Under the pieces are notes generated by a model. The model was given only the letters and a program-made list of their open reading frames with translations, did no database searches and was not told the origin of the DNA. The position numbers and the translations under genes were made by a program. Shown piece after piece: positions 26,211 through 35,583 of a stretch of DNA of 64,000 nucleotides; the first letter of the stretch is position 1, and the number at the start of each line of letters is the position of its first letter. This DNA is from Dokdonella sp. (GTDB taxonomy: Bacteria; Pseudomonadota; Gammaproteobacteria; Xanthomonadales; Rhodanobacteraceae): positions 51,006 to 115,005 of the forward strand of contig JALOBC010000007.1 in NCBI GenBank assembly GCA_023228465.1, written 5' to 3'.

Positions 26211-27632
26211 ATGACGATCATGCGCAGTGGAACGCTTTGTCGCTGGCTGCTGGTACCGGTACTGATGCTGCTCGCCAGCACGCCGGCGCTGACAGTCGAA
26301 TTGCCCGATTTCTCCCCGCTGGTCGAAAAGTACGGCCCGGCGGTGGTCAACGTGCAGGCCACCGGCAGCGTGGACATGCAAGGTGCCGATGCCCTGCAGG
26401 ACGTGCCCGAGATCTTCCGCCGCTTCTTCGGCCCGCTGCCGCCGCAGCAGCCGCGCAGCGGCGAGCGGATATCGATGGGTTCGGGCTTCATCATTTCCGC
26501 CGATGGCTACGTGCTCACCAACAACCACGTCGTCGATGGCTCCGATCACGTGACCGTGCGCCTGTCCGACCGGCGCGTGCTGGACGCCAAGGTGATCGGC
26601 ACCGATTCGCAGTACGACATCGCGCTGCTCAAGCTCGATGCGAACAACCTTCCCGTCGTCAGCATCGGCGATTCCAAGGCGCTCAAGCCCGGCCAGTGGG
26701 TAGTGGCGATCGGCTCGCCGTTCGGCTTCGATCACTCCGTGACCGCCGGCATCGTCAGCGCCGTGGGCCGCAGCTTCGGGGGCGCCGATCAGCAGTACGT
26801 GCCGTTCATTCAGACCGACGTGCCGATCAACCGCGGCAATTCGGGCGGTCCGCTGTTCAACCTCGACGGACAGGTGGTCGGGATCAACTCGCAGATCTTC
26901 TCCAATACCGGCGGTTTCATGGGCCTGTCCTTCGCCATCCCCATCGACATTGCCATGGATGCGGTCGAGCAGATCAAGACCACCGGCCACGTCAGCCGCG
27001 GCATGATCGGCGTGCGCATCCAGAACGTGGATCGCGACCAGGCCAAGGCGCTCGGCCTGCCACGCATCGGCGGCGCGCTGGTCAACGAGGTGACGCCGGG
27101 CGGCGCCGCCGACAAGGCGGGTGTGCAGGTCGGTGACGTGATCCTCGGCTGGGCCGGCGAAGACGTGGCCACTTCGGCCGACCTGCCGCCGATGGTGGGC
27201 ACCACCAAGCCGGGCAGCAAGGTGGACATGCGCATCTGGCGCAACGGCAAGATCATCACCGTGCCCGTCGTCGTCGGCACGCAGCCGACCGACGTCGGCA
27301 AGCAGGTGGCGCGCAACGCGGGCGAGCCCGCCGCCGCGGGCAACCCGCTCGGTATCGTGGTGCAGGAGCTCACCCCCGAACAGCGCAAGCAGCTCGGCAT
27401 CGACCGTGACGAGGGCGTGGTGGTCACGCGCCTGATCGGTGAAACGGCGCGTCGCTCGGCGCTGGCGCCCGGGGACGTGATCCTGATGGTCGGGCGCAAG
27501 CCGGTGAAGTCGGCCGCCGATTTCAATGCGGCACTCAAGTCCGCCAAGCCCGGCGATGCAGTGATGCTGCTGGTGCGGCGCAACGACCAGACCCAGTTCA
27601 TTGCCATGACGGTACCCAAGTCCGGCGATTAG
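26211..27632 (+). CDS. degP: Periplasmic serine protease DegP/MucD
   Basis: A 473-residue HtrA protease. Signal peptide residues 1-28 (MTIMRSGTLCRW..., ending PALT). The protease domain has the catalytic triad His106 (TNNHVVDG), Asp136 (SQYDIALLK) and Ser211 (NRGNSGGPL). Two PDZ domains follow (about 270-365 and 385-470). It degrades or refolds misfolded envelope proteins. I chose the ATG at 26211 because it precedes the signal peptide and follows GCGAGG; the longer frame from 26106 begins inside the promoter. Positioned after rseB with its own sigma-E promoter, so it is a regulon member able to respond independently of the rpoE operon transcript. Confidence 0.96.
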   Translation: MTIMRSGTLCRWLLVPVLMLLASTPALTVELPDFSPLVEKYGPAVVNVQATGSVDMQGADALQDVPEIFRRFFGPLPPQQPRSGERISMGSGFIISADGYVLTNNHVVDGSDHVTVRLSDRRVLDAKVIGTDSQYDIALLKLDANNLPVVSIGDSKALKPGQWVVAIGSPFGFDHSVTAGIVSAVGRSFGGADQQYVPFIQTDVPINRGNSGGPLFNLDGQVVGINSQIFSNTGGFMGLSFAIPIDIAMDAVEQIKTTGHVSRGMIGVRIQNVDRDQAKALGLPRIGGALVNEVTPGGAADKAGVQVGDVILGWAGEDVATSADLPPMVGTTKPGSKVDMRIWRNGKIITVPVVVGTQPTDVGKQVARNAGEPAAAGNPLGIVVQELTPEQRKQLGIDRDEGVVVTRLIGETARRSALAPGDVILMVGRKPVKSAADFNAALKSAKPGDAVMLLVRRNDQTQFIAMTVPKSGD

Positions 27633-27643
27633 ACGCCGCTTCT

Positions 27644-27672
27644 CCCGGGTACGGCGCGCGGCCGTACCCGGG
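27644..27672 (+). terminator. Stem-loop after degP
   Basis: A 12-bp perfect stem (CCCGGGTACGGC at 27644-27655, complement at 27661-27672) with a five-base loop, starting 11 bases after the degP stop, followed by TTG. Likely intrinsic terminator, with a poor T-tract as is usual at this GC content. Confidence 0.7.
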
Positions 27673-27777
27673 TTGCGCTGGCGGCGCCCTCGCGAACCGC
27701 CTCGGGCAGTCCGGACAAGCGGTGCACACCCGCCAACGGTTCGCCGCGCAGCGACCGTCAGGCACCCGACGAACGCT

Positions 27778-27808
27778 CCGCATGCAGCCTTGCCCGGGCT
27801 GCATGCGG
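27778..27808 (+). terminator. Second stem-loop, upstream of lepA
   Basis: A 12-bp perfect stem (CCGCATGCAGCC at 27778-27789, complement at 27797-27808) with a seven-base loop, followed by CTTTGG. It lies 110 bp before lepA. It may be a backup terminator for degP or a leader structure for lepA; position alone does not decide. Confidence 0.45.
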
Positions 27809-27919
27809 CTTTGGCCGGTTGGGACCGGAATCCCGCAGGGACGCTCATTTCTGCGATAATCCCGCGCTTTGCCGCGCTGCAGCAGCGGGCACCCGCAGAC
27901 CTTCCGGAGCGGTTCCAGC

Positions 27920-29722
27920 TTGTCAGACCCGATGCGCCACATCCGCAATTTTTCGATCATTGCCCATGTCGATCACGGCAAGTCCACGCTCGCCGACCGC
28001 ATCATCCAGCTGTGTGGCGGCTTGACCGCGCGCGAGATGGCCGCCCAGGTGCTCGACAACAACCCGATCGAGCGCGAGCGCGGCATCACCATCAAGGCGC
28101 AATCGGTGTCGCTGCCCTACACGGCCAGGGACGGCACGGTCTATCAGCTCAACTTCATCGATACCCCGGGCCACGTCGATTTCAGCTACGAGGTCAGCCG
28201 CTCGCTGGCGGCCTGCGAAGGCGCGCTGCTGGTGGTCGATGCAGCGCAGGGCGTCGAGGCGCAATCCGTGGCCAACTGCTACACGGCGGTCGAGATGGGG
28301 TTGGAAGTGGTGCCGGTGCTGAACAAGATCGACCTGCCGACCGCCGATCCCGACAAGGTCAAGGAAGAAATCGAGGCCGTCATCGGCATCGATGCCGCCG
28401 ACGCGATCGCCATCAGTGCCAAGACCGGGCTGAACGTGGAAGCGGTGCTGGAAGCCATCGTTGCGCGCATTCCGCCACCGACGCCGCGCGGCAGCGACAA
28501 GCTGCAGGCGCTGATCATCGATTCCTGGTTCGACAACTACCTCGGCGTCGTCTCGCTGGTGCGCGTGATGCAGGGCGAGCTGAAGGCCGGCAGCAAGCTG
28601 CTGGTGATGTCCACCGGGCGCACGCACGAGGTCGATCAGGTCGGCGTGTTCACGCCCAAGCGCGTGGTCAGGGATGCCCTGCGCGCGGGCGAGGTCGGCT
28701 GGGTCACCGCTTCCATCAAGGAAGTGCACGGCGCCCCGGTCGGCGATACGCTGACCCTGGCGCGCGACCCGGCCGCACAGCCGCTGCCGGGCTTCCAGCA
28801 GATGCAGCCGCGCGTGTTTGCCGGCCTGTTCCCGACCGCTGCGGACGACTACCCGGCGCTGCGCGAGGCGCTGGACAAGCTCAAGCTCAACGACGCCGCG
28901 CTGCACTTCGAGCCGGAAACGTCCGAAGCCATGGGCTTTGGTTTCCGTTGCGGCTTCCTTGGCCTGCTGCACATGGAAATCATCCAGGAGCGGCTGGAGC
29001 GCGAATACGACCTCGACCTCATCACCACGGCGCCGACGGTGGTCTACGAGGTGTTGCTGACCGATGGCAGGATCCTCACCCTGGACAACCCGGCCAAGCT
29101 GCCGCCCTCGCAGAACATCGAGGAAGTACGCGAGCCGATCATCGTCGCCAGCATCCTCACGCCGCCCGATCACATCGGCAGCGTCATCAAGCTGTGCGAG
29201 GAAAAGCGCGGCGTGCAGCGTTCCATCCACTACATGGCCAGCCAGGTGCAGATCACCTACGAGCTGCCGTTGGCCGAGGTGGTGCTGGACTTCTTCGACA
29301 AGCTCAAGTCCGTATCGCGCGGCTATGCGTCGATGGACTATGCCTTCGATCGCTTCCAGGCCGGCCCGTTCGTGCGCGTGGACGTGCTCATCAACGGCGA
29401 CCGCGTGGACGCGCTCAGTCTCATCCTGCACCGCACCAGCGCCGACCGGCGCGGGCGCGAGCTGGTCGAGAAGATGAAGGATCTGATCCCGCGCCAGCAG
29501 TTCGACGTGGCCATCCAGGCCGCCATCGGCTCGCAGATCATCGCCCGTTCCAGCGTCAAGGCGCTGCGCAAGAACGTGCTCGCCAAGTGTTACGGTGGCG
29601 ACGTGTCACGCAAGCGCAAGCTGCTGGAAAAGCAGAAGGAAGGCAAGAAGCGCATGAAGCAGGTGGGCAACGTCGAGATACCGCAGGAAGCCTTCCTGGC
29701 GGTGTTGCAGATGGACAAATAG
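27920..29722 (+). CDS. lepA: Elongation factor 4 (LepA)
   Basis: A 600-residue translational GTPase. G1 is HVDHGKST, switch [11 protein letters not shown]4 NKID; domains II, III, the LepA-specific C-terminal domain and the lysine-rich tail ([18 protein letters not shown]) are all present. It acts on ribosomes, promoting back-translocation or initiation under stress. I prefer the TTG at 27920 ([11 protein letters not shown]), which has GGAGCGG eight bases upstream and gives an N-terminus like that of xanthomonads; the ATG at 27932 has poor spacing. It opens the lepA-lepB-DUF4845-rnc-era cluster. Confidence 0.97.
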   Translation: MSDPMRHIRNFSIIAHVDHGKSTLADRIIQLCGGLTAREMAAQVLDNNPIERERGITIKAQSVSLPYTARDGTVYQLNFIDTPGHVDFSYEVSRSLAACEGALLVVDAAQGVEAQSVANCYTAVEMGLEVVPVLNKIDLPTADPDKVKEEIEAVIGIDAADAIAISAKTGLNVEAVLEAIVARIPPPTPRGSDKLQALIIDSWFDNYLGVVSLVRVMQGELKAGSKLLVMSTGRTHEVDQVGVFTPKRVVRDALRAGEVGWVTASIKEVHGAPVGDTLTLARDPAAQPLPGFQQMQPRVFAGLFPTAADDYPALREALDKLKLNDAALHFEPETSEAMGFGFRCGFLGLLHMEIIQERLEREYDLDLITTAPTVVYEVLLTDGRILTLDNPAKLPPSQNIEEVREPIIVASILTPPDHIGSVIKLCEEKRGVQRSIHYMASQVQITYELPLAEVVLDFFDKLKSVSRGYASMDYAFDRFQAGPFVRVDVLINGDRVDALSLILHRTSADRRGRELVEKMKDLIPRQQFDVAIQAAIGSQIIARSSVKALRKNVLAKCYGGDVSRKRKLLEKQKEGKKRMKQVGNVEIPQEAFLAVLQMDK

Positions 29723-29836
29723 CCGGGGGTCGGGAGCGGAAAGCCGAGGATCGCAGGCGCCAGGCCGTTCAGGGCGTGCCGCGCAGGCGATGCTTGCTTC
29801 CCGATTCTCCATTCCCGTTTTCCCGAAGGAAGACCC

Positions 29837-30736
29837 ATGGACTTTGATTTCGCATTGTTGCTGGTGGTGCTGACGGCCGTTTCCGGCGTGATCTGGCTGC
29901 TCGACCACCTGTTGCTGAAGCCCGGACGCAGGCGCCGTGCGGCCGCCGTCGCGGAAATGTCCGCGCTGTCGCCCGAAGAGCGCGAGGCGCGCATGAAGAA
30001 TGCGCTGCGCGAGCCCATCGTGGTGGAGTACGCGCACTCGTTCTTCCCGGTGCTGCTGCTGATCCTGCTGTTCCGCTCGTTCGTCGCCGAGCCCTTCAAG
30101 ATTCCCTCCGGCTCGATGATGCCGACCCTGCTGGTCGGCGATTTCATCCTGGTCAACAAGTTCGCCTACGGCCTGCGCCTGCCGGTGCTGAACACGAAGA
30201 TCGTCAACATCGGCGAGCCCGAGCGCGGCGACGTGTTCGTGTTCCGCTATCCCGGCTATCGCTGTCAGGTGGATGGCCGATGGGTGCAGAGCGGCAACCC
30301 GTGCAACCAGCCGTTCCGCAAGGTGGCGCGCGAGGACTACATCAAGCGCGTGGTCGGGCTGCCGGGCGACCAGATCACCTATCGGAACAAGACGCTCTAC
30401 ATCAACGGCGTGGAAGTGCCGCAAACCCCCATGGGCAGCTACACCGGTCCTTCCGAGCCCGGACGCAGCATGGCCGGCGCCGAAGTGCTGCAGGAGGATC
30501 TGGGCGATACCGAGCACCGGATCCTCGAGATGCCGCAGGTGTGGATCGGTCATGAAGGCACCTGGAAGGTGCCCGATGGACATTATTTCGCCATGGGCGA
30601 CAATCGCGACAACAGCGCCGACAGCCGCTTCTGGGGCTTCGTGCCGGAGCAGAACCTGGTCGGTCGCGCATTCCTGATCTGGATGAACTTTGATGACGGC
30701 ATCGATTTCAGCCGCATCGGTACCGTGATCAAATAG
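29837..30736 (+). CDS. lepB: Signal peptidase I
   Basis: A 299-residue inner-membrane protease. Two transmembrane helices (about 5-23 and 68-88), then the catalytic serine in IPSGSMMPTL (Ser93) and the lysine of the Ser-Lys dyad in YIKRVVGLPGD (Lys170), plus the box E motif GHYFAMGDNRDNSADSR. It removes signal peptides from exported proteins. It follows lepA by 114 bp and precedes the DUF4845 gene. Length and all boxes are normal. Confidence 0.97.
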   Translation: MDFDFALLLVVLTAVSGVIWLLDHLLLKPGRRRRAAAVAEMSALSPEEREARMKNALREPIVVEYAHSFFPVLLLILLFRSFVAEPFKIPSGSMMPTLLVGDFILVNKFAYGLRLPVLNTKIVNIGEPERGDVFVFRYPGYRCQVDGRWVQSGNPCNQPFRKVAREDYIKRVVGLPGDQITYRNKTLYINGVEVPQTPMGSYTGPSEPGRSMAGAEVLQEDLGDTEHRILEMPQVWIGHEGTWKVPDGHYFAMGDNRDNSADSRFWGFVPEQNLVGRAFLIWMNFDDGIDFSRIGTVIK

Positions 30737-30785
30737 GCACGCAGGCCGACGTGGCCGCGTAGTGGGCAAGCTGGGAGGAGGGGAC

Positions 30786-31172
30786 ATGAAGATGATCGGC
30801 AAGGCGCGGGGCATCACCCTGATCGGATTCCTGATCGGGCTGTGCGTACTCGGGTTTTTCGCCTACCTGGCAATGCGCCTGGTGCCCATGTACGTCGAAT
30901 ACTTTGGCGTGGTGAAGTCCATGGAGATGGTGCGCAATGAGCCGAACTCGGCGCAGAAATCGATCGACCAGATCCGCAGCGATCTCAGCCTGAAGTTCAA
31001 CACCCAGTATGTGGACGATACTTCGGTACCGCCCTCGGCCATCTCCATCAAGCGCGAAAGCGGCGGCACCACGCTGCGCATCGCCTATGAGAAGCGCGTG
31101 CCGTTCCTCTACAACATCGACCTGGTCGGCAAGTTCGACAAATCGGTCAGGCTCACCAACTCGGGTGGCTGA
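30786..31172 (+). CDS. DUF4845 single-pass membrane protein
   Basis: A 128-residue protein with a short basic N-terminus resembling a pilin-like start (KARGITLIGFLIGLCVLGFFAY), one transmembrane helix (about 9-30) and a periplasmic domain. This DUF4845 protein is conserved between lepB and rnc in many gammaproteobacteria and is of unknown function. A strong ribosome binding site GGGAGGAGGGG precedes the ATG. It overlaps rnc by 8 bp. Confidence 0.88.
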   Translation: MKMIGKARGITLIGFLIGLCVLGFFAYLAMRLVPMYVEYFGVVKSMEMVRNEPNSAQKSIDQIRSDLSLKFNTQYVDDTSVPPSAISIKRESGGTTLRIAYEKRVPFLYNIDLVGKFDKSVRLTNSGG

Positions 31173-31836
31173 GCACGTCATTCTTGGCCATCGATTCGGT
31201 GACCCCGACCTGCTGGAACGCGCCCTGACGCACCGCAGCGCGGGCCACCAGAACAACGAGCGGCTGGAGTTCCTGGGCGACGCCCTGCTCAACCTGTACG
31301 TGGCCGAGCTGATCTACGAGCAGCACCCGCGCGCCGATGAAGGCGAGATGACGCGCCTGCGCGCCGCGCTGGTCAATGGTGGCACCCTGGCCGAGATCGC
31401 CCGCGAACACGGCATCGGCGAACGCCTGCACCTGGGTCCGGGCGAGCTCAAGAGCGGCGGCTTCCGGCGCGATTCCATCCTCGCCGATGCGCTCGAGGCC
31501 CTGATCGCGGCGATCTACGCCGACGCCGACTGGCAGGTCTGCCGCGATACCGTGCGCCGCCTGTTCGCCACGCGCGTGGCCAACATCGAACACGCGCCCA
31601 AGGATGCCAAGACGCGCCTGCAGGAATGGTTGCAGGCGCGCAACCTGGCCTTGCCGGCCTACGAGCTCGTCGCCACCACCGGCGAGGAGCACGCGCGCAT
31701 CTTCGAGGTGTGCTGCCGCATCGAGGCGCTCGACATCACCACCGCCGGCAGCGCATCGGGTCGCCGCGCCGCCGAACAACTGGCCGCCGCGCGCGCACTG
31801 GACGAAATCGTGGCCAGGGGCGACCGGCATGACTGA
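31165..31836 (+). CDS. rnc: Ribonuclease III
   Basis: A 223-residue double-strand-specific endoribonuclease from a GTG start inside the end of the DUF4845 gene. The catalytic signature NNERLEFLGDALLN is present, with the second acidic cluster in DALEALIAAIYADA, and a dsRNA-binding domain covers about 150-220 (DAKTRLQEWLQAR...). It processes rRNA precursors and mRNAs. Overlaps era by 8 bp (rnc-era coupling is widely conserved). RNase III is not needed for crRNA processing in the CRISPR types present here. Confidence 0.96.
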   Translation: MAEHVILGHRFGDPDLLERALTHRSAGHQNNERLEFLGDALLNLYVAELIYEQHPRADEGEMTRLRAALVNGGTLAEIAREHGIGERLHLGPGELKSGGFRRDSILADALEALIAAIYADADWQVCRDTVRRLFATRVANIEHAPKDAKTRLQEWLQARNLALPAYELVATTGEEHARIFEVCCRIEALDITTAGSASGRRAAEQLAAARALDEIVARGDRHD

Positions 31837-32725
31837 CGCCCCGCACCGCTTCGGCCACGTGGCCCTGCTCGGCCGGCCCAATGTCGGCAAGTCCACCCTG
31901 CTGAATGCCATTCTCGGCACCAAGCTCAGCATCGTCACGCCCAAGCCGCAGACCACGCGGCACCGGATCCTCGGCATCCTCAGCCGGCCCGACGCGCAAC
32001 TTGCCTTCATCGACACGCCCGGCCTGCACCAGGGCGGCAAGCACGCCCTGAACCGCCAGCTCAACCGCGTGGCCCAACAGGTACCGGGAGAAGCCGACGT
32101 GCTGGTGCACGTTGTCGATGGCCTGCGTTGGACGGACGAGGATGAGGCCGTGTGGCGGCTCCTGGCTGCGCAGCCGGCGCCGCGCCTGCTTGCCATCAAC
32201 AAGGTGGACAAGCTCGCCGACAAGACCGCGCTGCTGCCGCTGGCGGCCGAGCTCACGCGCGCGCGTCCCTATGCCGGCGTGCACTTCATCGCCGCCCGTC
32301 GCGGCGACGGCGTGCCGGCCCTGCTCGATGACATCACCCGACGCCTGCCCGAAGGGCCGGCCGCCTATCCGGAGGATGAGTACACCGACCGCAGCGAACG
32401 CTTCCTCGCCGCCGAGTTCGTGCGCGAGCAGTTGATGCTGCAGCTCGGCGCCGAGCTCCCCTATGCCACCGCGGTGGAAATCGAGCGTTTCGAGGATGCC
32501 CCCGGCATCACGCGCATCGGCGCCGTCATCTGGGTCGAACGCGACAGCCAGAAGGGCATCGTCATCGGCGCCGGCGGCAGCCGCCTGAAACAGGTCGGCA
32601 GCGCCGCCCGCCGCGCCATGCAGCAGGCCTTCGAGCGCCGCATCCACCTCGAACTGTGGGTGCGCGTACGCGAATCCTGGAGCAACGACGCCCGTGCCCT
32701 GAAGCAGTTCGGCTACAGCGAATAG
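31829..32725 (+). CDS. era: GTPase Era
   Basis: A 298-residue GTPase. G1 GRPNVGKSTLL, G3 DTPGLH, G4 NKVDK, then the C-terminal KH domain with KGIVIGAGGSRLKQVG. It binds the 3' end of 16S rRNA and chaperones small-subunit assembly. The start overlaps the rnc stop by 8 bp. recO, which often follows era, is absent; instead the CRISPR-Cas island begins 390 bp later, marking an insertion point. Confidence 0.97.
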   Translation: MTDAPHRFGHVALLGRPNVGKSTLLNAILGTKLSIVTPKPQTTRHRILGILSRPDAQLAFIDTPGLHQGGKHALNRQLNRVAQQVPGEADVLVHVVDGLRWTDEDEAVWRLLAAQPAPRLLAINKVDKLADKTALLPLAAELTRARPYAGVHFIAARRGDGVPALLDDITRRLPEGPAAYPEDEYTDRSERFLAAEFVREQLMLQLGAELPYATAVEIERFEDAPGITRIGAVIWVERDSQKGIVIGAGGSRLKQVGSAARRAMQQAFERRIHLELWVRVRESWSNDARALKQFGYSE

Positions 32726-32814
32726 CACCGCACCTGCAAGCACCTCCCCACGCTTCACGCCCCACAGCACGCGGCACCCGGATGCCCTTGACGCCGCGAC
32801 GACCCCCTTGATCG

Positions 32815-32887
32815 TCCCGGCGCTCGCCGGGAAGCCGCACCTGCGACGTCGCGACCCAGCCTTTCGCCATCCCGGCACACGCCGGGA
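32815..32887. repeat. Pair of REP-like palindromes downstream of era
   Basis: Two near-identical hairpins, TCCCGGC-GCTC-GCCGGGA at 32815-32832 and TCCCGGC-ACAC-GCCGGGA at 32870-32887, each a 7-bp stem with a four-base loop, in the same orientation, 55 bp apart. Their similarity beyond the stem (CCGGGAA following both) suggests a repetitive extragenic palindrome family. They may also act as terminators for era. Confidence 0.6.
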
Positions 32888-33030
32888 ACCAGCGAAACCC
32901 ATGGGCAGCGTTGCGCCCCGCCGCCAGGTTGACGTCGGATCGCTGGCACAACGCCCTCCAAACTGGCAGATTGCCTCTGCAGGGGGCGGGTGCCGGCGGT
33001 CGACGAGGCGGCCGGGAGCCGTCAACGACC

Positions 33031-33077
33031 CGTCTCAGCATTTGAGACGCGCGCGTGATATTCCTTCGATCACGCGC
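33031..33077. promoter_or_regulatory. Two adjacent inverted repeats before the first cas operon
   Basis: CGTCTCA-GCATT-TGAGACG at 33031-33049 and GCGCGTGAT-(9 bases)-ATCACGCGC at 33051-33077, back to back and 40 bp before the cas3 start. The stems are perfect (7 and 9 bp). They are good candidates for operators of a repressor of the cas operon, or for a terminator/promoter boundary. No regulator gene is nearby. Confidence 0.45.
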
Positions 33078-33117
33078 GGCATGGGGCGCATGGACTTGGA
33101 GCACAGGGGGAAGGAAT

Positions 33118-35583
33118 ATGGCGTTTGACCGCTTTTTCGCCGACGCATTGGGCCGCGGCGACCCGTCGGGCCTGGTGCCCTACGCGTATCAGCAACGCCT
33201 TGCGCAGGCGACCTGGCCCGATCTGCTGGATGTGCCGACCGGCCTGGGCAAGACCGCTGCGGTGACACTCGCGTGGTTGTGGAAGCGCGGCTGGCGGCGG
33301 GGTGGGCGCAGCGAAGCCATTGACCCCACCACCCCGCGGCGGCTCGTGTGGTGCCTGCCCATGCGCGTCCTGGTGGAACAGGCCGAGAGCAACATCCGGT
33401 CCTGGCTGGACGCATTGGGAATCGCGGCAGCCCCTGGTGGCGGCAAGGTGTCCGTGCACGTCCTGATCGGCGGCGCGGAAGATCTCGGCAGCTGGGCTGA
33501 ACATCCCGAGGAGGACATGATCCTCATCGGCACCCAGGACATGCTGCTCTCGCGTGCGCTGATGCGTGGCTATGGGATGAGCCGCTATCAGTGGCCGATC
33601 CACTTTGCCTTGCTGCATAACGATTGCCTGTGGGTCTTCGATGAAGTGCAGCTGATGGGCGCGGGCCTGCCGACCAGCACGCAGTTGGAGGCCTTCCGTC
33701 GCGACGCTGCGCTGGCACCGGCGCGCGCCAGCCGCAGCCTGTGGGTATCGGCAACCTTGCACAAGGACTGGCTGGGAACCGTGGATTTCGCGCCGCACCT
33801 GGATACATTGCAGGCGGCTCGCCTGCAACCGGACGACCTGGCACAGCAGTCGGTGCAGCAGCGCCTGAGTGCACGCAAGGCGCTCCATCGTGCAAACACC
33901 TGTCTGGCGGGCGGCAGCAAGGGCGACCTGCAAGCCTACATTGACTCGCTGGCCGATGAGGTCGCCGCGCAGCATCAGACTGGCAGCCAGACGCTGGTAA
34001 TCCTCAATAACGTCGAACGCGCCCAGAGATTGCATGAGGCACTTGGCGCGCGGCGGGCCGATGCGACGTTATTGCTCCTGCACGCACGCTTTCGTGCCGA
34101 AGAACGCAGGGAGATCGAGCAGGCGTTGCGGCGCGAGCCGTCGGCGCAGGGTCGGATCATCATCGCCACCCAGGCCATCGAAGCCGGTGTGGATATCACC
34201 AGCCGCACCCTGTTCAGTGAGCTTGCGCCCTGGGCGTCGATGGTGCAGCGCTTTGGTCGCTGCAATCGCGATGGTGTTCATGCACATGCCGATGTGTTCT
34301 GGATCGACATCGCGGCCGACGCCGACAAGCTGGCGCGCCCGTATGACGATCAGTCGTTGAGCGCCTCGCGCGAATTGCTGATCGGTCTGGACGATGTTGG
34401 CTCCTCGCACTTGCCGCAGGTGGATGCGGCCCGTCCGCTGACCCAGGTGTTGCGACGCCGCGACCTGCTCGAACTGTTCAACACCGAGGCGGATCTTTCC
34501 GGCTTCGACGTCGATGTCTCTCCGTACATCCGCGACAGCGGCATACCGCCGGTGCAGGTGTTCTGGCGGAAGCTCGGCAAGGATGGAACGGAGGCGCAGG
34601 GGAGGCCGGAGCGCAGGGAACTTTGTCCTGCCTCCATCGGCCAGCTCAGGGGTCATTTGGGAAGCGCGCTCAAGGGGGCGGCGCGACAGGCATGGCGCTG
34701 GGACGTGCTAGAGCGCGGCTGGGTGAAGGTCGCAGCGGACCAGATACGCCCAGGCATGACCTTGCTGCTCGACGCGGCCGATGGCGGCTACGACGCGCGA
34801 CTTGGATTCGTCCCCGGCGGGAAGCGGCCGGTCGAACCGTTGATGGCGACGGTCGGCGGCACGGAAGCAGACAGCAACGAGGCCGATTTTCTGACCCAGA
34901 TTGGACGTTGGGTATCCCTGCCGCAGCATCTGGCCGACGTCGCCGAGGATGCCGTCCGCCTGTGCCAGTCATTGCATACCGACTCCGCGCTGGCTGACGC
35001 CATTGTCGAAGCAGGGCGCTGGCACGACCTCGGCAAGGCACACGCGGCATTCCAGAATGCACTCGAAGCCAGTGGCCACGAACCGGATGCCGCGCCGCCC
35101 TGGGCCAAGTCCAATGGTCGCGGGCGACTGCGATATTTCGTCGAAGCCGCCGAAGGAAGGCAACTGCGTCGACACTTTCGACATGAGCTGGCTTCCATGC
35201 TGGCCTGGCTGGAGCACGGACCACGCAGTGAACACCACGACCTCATCGCCTACCTGATCGCCGCGCACCACGGCAAGGTGCGTATGGGGTTGCGTGCGCT
35301 GCCTGACGAGCACGGCGCGAAGGAAAGCCCGGACACACTGTTTGCCCGCGGCGTTTGGGATGGGGATCAACTGCCGGCGCTGGCATTCGATGGCCGGCAG
35401 ATCCCGCAGACCACCCTGCGCCTCGATCTGATGCAGTTGGGCCGCAGCGAACGACAGGGCGCGTCCTGGTCGGCACGCACCCAGGCCTTGCTCAGGCAGC
35501 ACGGGCCGTTTCGCCTCGCCTGGTTCGAGGCGCTGGTGCGCATTGCCGACTGGCGTGCATCGGCGCGCGAGGCCAAACCATGA
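33118..35583 (+). CDS. cas3: Cas3 helicase-nuclease of type I-G set 1
   Basis: An 821-residue Cas3 in the I-G (I-U) layout, helicase first and HD nuclease last. Walker A is PTGLGKT (residues 40-46); Walker B reads DEVQ (175-178) in place of DECH; helicase motif VI is MVQRFGRCNR. The C-terminal HD domain has WHDLGKAH (His636, Asp637), RHELAS and AAHHGK. It is recruited by the Csx17-Csb1-Csb2 Cascade to unwind and degrade target DNA. The ATG at 33118 has a strong GGGGAAGGA site. It overlaps the nucleotidyltransferase gene by 4 bp. Confidence 0.93.
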   Translation: MAFDRFFADALGRGDPSGLVPYAYQQRLAQATWPDLLDVPTGLGKTAAVTLAWLWKRGWRRGGRSEAIDPTTPRRLVWCLPMRVLVEQAESNIRSWLDALGIAAAPGGGKVSVHVLIGGAEDLGSWAEHPEEDMILIGTQDMLLSRALMRGYGMSRYQWPIHFALLHNDCLWVFDEVQLMGAGLPTSTQLEAFRRDAALAPARASRSLWVSATLHKDWLGTVDFAPHLDTLQAARLQPDDLAQQSVQQRLSARKALHRANTCLAGGSKGDLQAYIDSLADEVAAQHQTGSQTLVILNNVERAQRLHEALGARRADATLLLLHARFRAEERREIEQALRREPSAQGRIIIATQAIEAGVDITSRTLFSELAPWASMVQRFGRCNRDGVHAHADVFWIDIAADADKLARPYDDQSLSASRELLIGLDDVGSSHLPQVDAARPLTQVLRRRDLLELFNTEADLSGFDVDVSPYIRDSGIPPVQVFWRKLGKDGTEAQGRPERRELCPASIGQLRGHLGSALKGAARQAWRWDVLERGWVKVAADQIRPGMTLLLDAADGGYDARLGFVPGGKRPVEPLMATVGGTEADSNEADFLTQIGRWVSLPQHLADVAEDAVRLCQSLHTDSALADAIVEAGRWHDLGKAHAAFQNALEASGHEPDAAPPWAKSNGRGRLRYFVEAAEGRQLRRHFRHELASMLAWLEHGPRSEHHDLIAYLIAAHHGKVRMGLRALPDEHGAKESPDTLFARGVWDGDQLPALAFDGRQIPQTTLRLDLMQLGRSERQGASWSARTQALLRQHGPFRLAWFEALVRIADWRASAREAKP

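Larger units (their letters stand above)
32726..33117. other. Intergenic boundary between housekeeping cluster and CRISPR-Cas island
   Basis: About 390 bp with no recognisable gene. It holds two REP-like hairpins and two further inverted repeats, listed separately, and must contain the promoter of the first cas operon. No tRNA or integrase remnant was seen. Confidence 0.6.
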
